In this document: in pieces, positions 60,084-64,000 of the stretch | How the letters are laid out: the number at the start of each line of letters is the position of its first letter | How positions within the stretch are numbered: position 1 is the first letter of the stretch | Notes under the pieces: generated by a model | Told to the model about the DNA's origin: nothing | Databases searched by the model: none | What the model saw: the letters and a program-made list of their open reading frames with translations, nothing else | Program-made: the position numbers and the translations under genes | Origin: Eutrophocola salsuginis | GTDB lineage: Bacteria; Pseudomonadota; Gammaproteobacteria; Pseudomonadales; Pseudohongiellaceae | NCBI GenBank assembly: GCA_038147195.1 | Contig: JAYQTB010000004.1 | Span: 1,984,001-2,048,000, forward strand | DNA length: 64,000 nucleotides | Direction of reading: 5' to 3'

Positions 60084-61544
60084 ATGGGCATGAGCATAAA
60101 ATACAAGCTGTTTTTTGCCATACTGTCAGCGCACCTGATCGTATACATGGCAATGTACAGCCTCGGCCGATACAACTTTGACCGCGGATTTCTAGAGTAT
60201 GTTTCTCGCATTGAGGAACGCCAAGTCCCGGCCCTCGTCGAGGGACTGAGAAACTTCTACAAGCACACCGGCTCATGGGATCCCATACGCGAGGATTTCG
60301 ACAAGTTCGGCGACCTGATCCGCGACAGTATCGAAAGCTCCGTCGAACCCGGCATCGATCTGGACCAGCCAGGCATCCAGCAGCGGCCGGGGCCGCTCCG
60401 CCAGCGATTCTCGCCCAACGATTGGTATTACACCTCCGAATACTCACCGGCACGCCCCTACCTCGCGTTGCTGGATGCCGACGAATCCATCATCTGGGGT
60501 ACTGCAGATGCCTTGCCCGAGGCCAACCTCAATCCGATCATCGTCCGCGGCGAGACTGTCGGCTTCCTGGCCGTCACCAGTCGCCAGGTACTGTCGGAAC
60601 AGGCCGATATCCTGTTCAGCGAGCAACAGCGGGACACTTTTTTCCTGTTCGCCCTCTTTCTTGGTGTCATATCAGCACTGATCGCCTTCCCACTGTCCAC
60701 CATGATGGTTCGCCCCATCCGGCAACTGGTGCAGGGGACACGCGCACTGGCCAACGGCGACTACACTTCCCGTATACCAGTAAAAGGCTCCGATGAATTG
60801 ACCCGCCTCTCCGTGGATTTCAATTCCCTGGCCGATACCCTGGACCAGAACCGCCAGGCCCGCCAGCAATGGATTGCAGACATCTCCCACGAACTGCGGA
60901 CACCGTTGTCGATACTGCAGGGCGAACTCGAGTCCATCCAGGACGGCGTGCGTCCCATGACCGAGGAAACCATCAATTCACTGCACCACGAAGTCGTCCA
61001 CTTGAGTGCGCTGGTCAATGACCTCTACGAATTATCCATGTCCGACCAGGGCGCGCTGATCTATGAAAAGAAACGCATCGACCTGCGTGAGACCTTCGAG
61101 CAGTCCTGCGACATGACCCAGCACTTGCTCGACAAGCACAAGCTCAAGCTGACAGTGGACATCCACTCCAGCACCAGCAACAACCAGATTCCCGTCATCG
61201 GTGACGTAAACCGCCTGTTACAGCTGTTCGACAACCTGTTCCAGAACACCTGCCGTTACACCAATGACGAAGGCGAACTCGTGATAAAGCTTTCCTGTCG
61301 CAACGGCAAAGCCGTCATCGAGTGGTACGATTCCGAGCCTGGTGTCACGGATGAAAATCTCGACCGCCTGTTCGACCGACTCTATCGCGTAGACGGTTCC
61401 CGCAGCAGGTCCCACGGCGGTTCCGGTCTCGGCCTAGCCATCTGCAAGAACATCATCGAAGCCCATGACGGCACCATCAAAGCCGAGCATTCCGAACTCG
61501 GCGGTTTGAAACTGATAATCGAGCTGCCCTGCCTGGACGCCTGA
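60084..61544 (+). CDS. BaeS-like sensor histidine kinase
   Basis: Inner-membrane sensor kinase, likely for envelope stress. The 486-residue protein has a first helix (about 8-30), a periplasmic region (31-190), a second helix (about 193-215), a HAMP domain (216-268), the His phosphorylation site IADISHELRTPLS (His269) and an ATPase domain with LFDNLFQNTCRYTND, a degraded second G-box and GGSGLGLAICKNI. The layout and the SHELRTPL/MTE segments resemble BaeS. The response-regulator gene follows after 72 bases. Confidence 0.85.
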   Translation: MGMSIKYKLFFAILSAHLIVYMAMYSLGRYNFDRGFLEYVSRIEERQVPALVEGLRNFYKHTGSWDPIREDFDKFGDLIRDSIESSVEPGIDLDQPGIQQRPGPLRQRFSPNDWYYTSEYSPARPYLALLDADESIIWGTADALPEANLNPIIVRGETVGFLAVTSRQVLSEQADILFSEQQRDTFFLFALFLGVISALIAFPLSTMMVRPIRQLVQGTRALANGDYTSRIPVKGSDELTRLSVDFNSLADTLDQNRQARQQWIADISHELRTPLSILQGELESIQDGVRPMTEETINSLHHEVVHLSALVNDLYELSMSDQGALIYEKKRIDLRETFEQSCDMTQHLLDKHKLKLTVDIHSSTSNNQIPVIGDVNRLLQLFDNLFQNTCRYTNDEGELVIKLSCRNGKAVIEWYDSEPGVTDENLDRLFDRLYRVDGSRSRSHGGSGLGLAICKNIIEAHDGTIKAEHSELGGLKLIIELPCLDA

Positions 61545-61616
61545 CAGCATATCCATTTGCCGGGTGTCGTTCGTCGTTTTAGACTAGGCCCCGTATAGAT
61601 GAAAGGTTTCTGATAT

Positions 61617-62288
61617 ATGAATCAACACATATTGATTGTTGAGGACGAGGCTAAGATTGCCTCGCTGTTGCAGGACTACCTGGTCCAGAGTGGATTCGAA
61701 GCGACCGTGATTCATAACGGTAACGAAGTGGAAGACTGGCTTGCCGCAAACCAGCCTGCCATCATCCTGCTAGACCTTATGCTGCCCGGCAAGTCCGGCG
61801 TCGATATCTGCAAGGATGTGCGCAAGACATCCAACCTTCCCATCATCATGATCACGGCCAAGGTCGAGGAGTTAGACCGCCTGATCGGTCTCGAACTTGG
61901 CGCCGATGACTATATCTGCAAACCCTTCAGTCCTCGCGAAGTGGTTGCCCGCGTCAAGGCAGTACTGCGCCGTTCCGACAGCACCGAGCAGCTTTCCGAC
62001 AAGGGCCTGGTTCTCGATACCGATACCTACAAGGCCACCATAAATGGCCAGGATCTCAACCTTACCGCGGTGGAGTTTCAATTATTGAAAGTGCTTTCGG
62101 ACCAGCCCGGCAGAATTTTTTCCCGCAGCGTGCTGGTGGACAAGATATATAATGACGGTCGTGTCGTCAGTGACAGGACCATTGACAGCCATATCAAGAA
62201 ACTACGCAAGAAAATCGCCGAAAAACTGCCCGACGTGGAACTTATCCATTCGCTGTACGCGGTGGGATACAAGTTCGAGTGGCTGTAA
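61617..62288 (+). CDS. BaeR-like response regulator
   Basis: OmpR-family DNA-binding regulator that partners the BaeS-like kinase. The 223-residue protein has the receiver Asp in IILLDLMLPGKSG (near residue 54), the Lys in CKPFSPREVVARV (near 103), and a winged-helix domain with VLVDKIYNDGRVVSDRTIDS near 180. The start ATG at 61617 follows the kinase closely. In E. coli BaeR controls multidrug efflux and envelope genes; here the next gene is a murein transglycosylase, a possible target. Confidence 0.88.
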   Translation: MNQHILIVEDEAKIASLLQDYLVQSGFEATVIHNGNEVEDWLAANQPAIILLDLMLPGKSGVDICKDVRKTSNLPIIMITAKVEELDRLIGLELGADDYICKPFSPREVVARVKAVLRRSDSTEQLSDKGLVLDTDTYKATINGQDLNLTAVEFQLLKVLSDQPGRIFSRSVLVDKIYNDGRVVSDRTIDSHIKKLRKKIAEKLPDVELIHSLYAVGYKFEWL

Positions 62289-62302
62289 AAGGGACTCTCT
62301 GT

Positions 62303-63505
62303 ATGAACATCCTACGGTCAGCATTCATGACCGCCTGCCTGGTCTTTTCCCTCCTGGCCGTACCCGCACTGGCCCAGGAACAATCCTTTGAAGAATGGCT
62401 GCTCGACCTGCGTGCCGAGGCCATGAGTCGCGGCATTACCAGAGAGACCCTTGATACCTCTTTTGCCTCCGTCGAGGCACTAATCCCGCGCGTGCTCGAA
62501 CTCGATCGCAGCCAGCCCGAATTCGTGCAGACTTTTTCTGGGTACATGCGCAACCGACTAAGCGATGCCCGTATCTCCCGCGGTCAGCAAATGCTCATAG
62601 AATATGCGGATCTCTTCAGTCGCATCCAGGCTGAATACGGTGTGCAGCCCCATTACCTGGTGTCCTTCTGGGCGCTGGAAAGCAACTTTGGGGATTACAC
62701 CGGCGGCTTTTCCGTCATCAATGCTCTGGCCACGCTCGCCTACGATCCGCGCCGCAGCGACATGTTCCGCACGGAACTTCTCACGGCACTGCGCATTATC
62801 CAGGAAGGCCATATCGCTGCGAACAGCATGACAGGTTCCTGGGCGGGTGCCATGGGTCAGTGCCAATTCATGCCCACCACCTTTTACAATTATGCTCGCG
62901 ACGGGGACGGCGATGGCCGCATCGACATCTGGAACAGCGTGCCGGACGTCATGACTTCTGCAGCCAACTACCTCTCAAAGAACGGCTGGAGGGGGGATGA
63001 GCGCTGGGGACGTGAAGTTATCCTGCCGGCAGGTTTTGATTTCGCACATACCGGAACCGGTGTCAGGAAAACCGTAACCGAATGGAACCGTCTCGGCATC
63101 AGGCGCGTCGACGGCGCACCACTGGGCAACGCCGACATGCTTGGCTCCATCGTGCTACCGTCAGGTGCACAGGGCCCTGCATTCCTGACCTACCAAAACT
63201 TCCGCACTACCATGGTGTGGAATCGCTCCACCTTCTACGCCATTTCTGTCGGCCACCTGGCCGACCGTTTCGTCGGTGGAGGCCCCATCGTGAATATGCC
63301 GTCAGAGGAAGAACGACCGCTAAGCCGTAATGAAGTGATTGAGTTACAGACCTTGCTCAATAGCCAGGGTATCGATGTCGGCAACCCGGACGGCATCATG
63401 GGCTCCATGACCCGCGCCGGCGTCCGCGCCTACCAAGAACGCGCTGGTCTACCCACAGACAGCTACGCCAACTTTGAACTACTGGACCGTTTACGCTCCT
63501 TGTAG
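62303..63505 (+). CDS. MltB-family lytic murein transglycosylase
   Basis: Cuts the glycan strands of peptidoglycan with formation of 1,6-anhydro ends. The 400-residue precursor starts at ATG 62303 (14 bases after the response regulator) with a signal peptide (about 1-26, cleavage after ALAQ). The SLT_2 domain has the catalytic Glu in SFWALESNFGDYTGGF near 127 and the AMGQCQFMPTTFYNYARDGD motif near 182. A C-terminal PG_binding_1 domain (about 335-398) starts EVIELQTLLNSQGIDVGNPD. An in-frame start at 62279 overlaps the regulator and is less likely. Confidence 0.9.
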   Translation: MNILRSAFMTACLVFSLLAVPALAQEQSFEEWLLDLRAEAMSRGITRETLDTSFASVEALIPRVLELDRSQPEFVQTFSGYMRNRLSDARISRGQQMLIEYADLFSRIQAEYGVQPHYLVSFWALESNFGDYTGGFSVINALATLAYDPRRSDMFRTELLTALRIIQEGHIAANSMTGSWAGAMGQCQFMPTTFYNYARDGDGDGRIDIWNSVPDVMTSAANYLSKNGWRGDERWGREVILPAGFDFAHTGTGVRKTVTEWNRLGIRRVDGAPLGNADMLGSIVLPSGAQGPAFLTYQNFRTTMVWNRSTFYAISVGHLADRFVGGGPIVNMPSEEERPLSRNEVIELQTLLNSQGIDVGNPDGIMGSMTRAGVRAYQERAGLPTDSYANFELLDRLRSL

Positions 63506-63655
63506 CTGCTTCGCTCACTCATACCGCGTTAAAAAGAAAAGCCGGACTGCTCTCGTACTATTTATACTATTCACGATCTCAGCTTTTATTTTTGCTTTGT
63601 CAGGGTATCGCTCGCGACGCCACCAAAATTCGAGCTTTAGCAAAGGGGGAGGAAG

Positions 63656-64000
63656 CTACTGTTGGGCTGCGATGATTAGATCGATCAATGCGCCGGGGGT
63701 AGCCGGGTTCTGGACGATAGAGCCATTGATGAAGAGCGCCGGTGTTGAACGGACGCCTGCACGAATTCCACCCTGCTGATCGGAGATGATCTTCGCCCGC
63801 ACAGCCGACGATTCAATATCAGCTCGCAGCTGGTCTAGGTCTAACCCAAGCTGTTCGGCGTAATTGTCAAACATGGGCCTCGGGTCCTCGACCAGGGTCC
63901 ACTCCTGCTGGGTGGCAAACAACGTGTCATGCATTTCCCAGAACATGCTCTGGTTGCCGGAGGCTTCCGCGTAACGGGCTGCCTGGAATGAGAAGCGGTG
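63656..64000 (-). CDS. DsbA-family thioredoxin-fold protein, cut by the window edge
   Basis: C-terminal part (about 114 residues visible) of a thioredoxin-fold disulfide oxidoreductase of the Thioredoxin_4 type. The visible sequence starts HRFSFQAARYAEASGNQSMF and continues WEMHDTLFATQQEW. It ends with IRAGVRSTPALFINGSIVQN, whose STPALFING contains the cis-proline typical of the fold, and NPATPGALIDLIIAAQQ. The N-terminal CxxC active site would lie beyond the right window edge. Such proteins make or isomerise disulfides in the periplasm. Confidence 0.85.
   Translation of the reverse strand, partial: HRFSFQAARYAEASGNQSMFWEMHDTLFATQQEWTLVEDPRPMFDNYAEQLGLDLDQLRADIESSAVRAKIISDQQGGIRAGVRSTPALFINGSIVQNPATPGALIDLIIAAQQ

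Overview
The window looks like the chromosome of a gammaproteobacterium, probably marine or aquatic and free-living. The clues are gene order and RNA content: ygfB-pepP-ubiH facing a TIGR02449 gene, zapA, 6S RNA, ygfA and rpiA; a nrdR-ribD-ribE-ribBA-ribH-nusB-thiL-pgpA operon; pstSCAB-phoU with phoBR; and BaeSR-type and Lhr genes. No rRNA, tRNA or CRISPR array was seen. The genus cannot be fixed from the sequence alone.

Layout. Positions 1-8641 form a phosphate-starvation block: pstS-pstC-pstA-pstB-phoU on the minus strand (phoU cut by the window edge), a divergent phosphate-selective porin, and phoB-phoR. Next come a frameshifted DEAD-box RNA helicase (9136-10486) and the ubiquinone/YgfB operon (10926-14514). 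Positions 14689-17176 carry cell-division, 6S RNA, folate and pentose-phosphate genes, plus a 31-residue membrane microprotein. Positions 17173-24209 hold an acyltransferase/methyltransferase pair and fba, pgk and tkt, with a sulfotransferase-like gene where a gapA/epd gene often lies. metK-ahcY (24821-27433) drive the S-adenosylmethionine cycle. Positions 27475-38479 are catabolic or accessory: a DODA-type dioxygenase, a MarC protein, a 2OG-Fe oxygenase, a zinc peptidase, a PQQ quinohemoprotein lipoprotein, a tandem DoxX/DUF805-like membrane protein, an unknown secreted protein, a LigM-like demethylase and an aldehyde dehydrogenase. The riboflavin operon, nrdR and glyA fill 39037-46181.

Between glyA and ettA (about 46200-51900) lies an AT-richer accessory island, the most unusual part of the window. 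It starts with a tightly overlapping cassette resembling sxtI-sxtJ-sxtK (NodU/CmcH-type carbamoyltransferase, SxtJ-like membrane protein, DUF5989 microprotein) plus an SGNH-hydrolase-like protein. The N-terminal coding region of the carbamoyltransferase is scrambled over several frames. An even more AT-rich, phage-like block follows: an ORF interrupted by one in-frame amber codon, a small lipoprotein, a Cys-rich microprotein, several inverted repeats, a minimal tyrosine recombinase without its N-terminal domain, and a tandem 11-bp repeat next to ettA.

The right end returns to core-like sequence: ettA, a lambda-P-like replication protein, a medium-chain dehydrogenase, the long helicase Lhr, a BaeS/BaeR-type two-component system followed closely by a MltB-type lytic transglycosylase, and the start-truncated gene of a DsbA-family protein at the edge.
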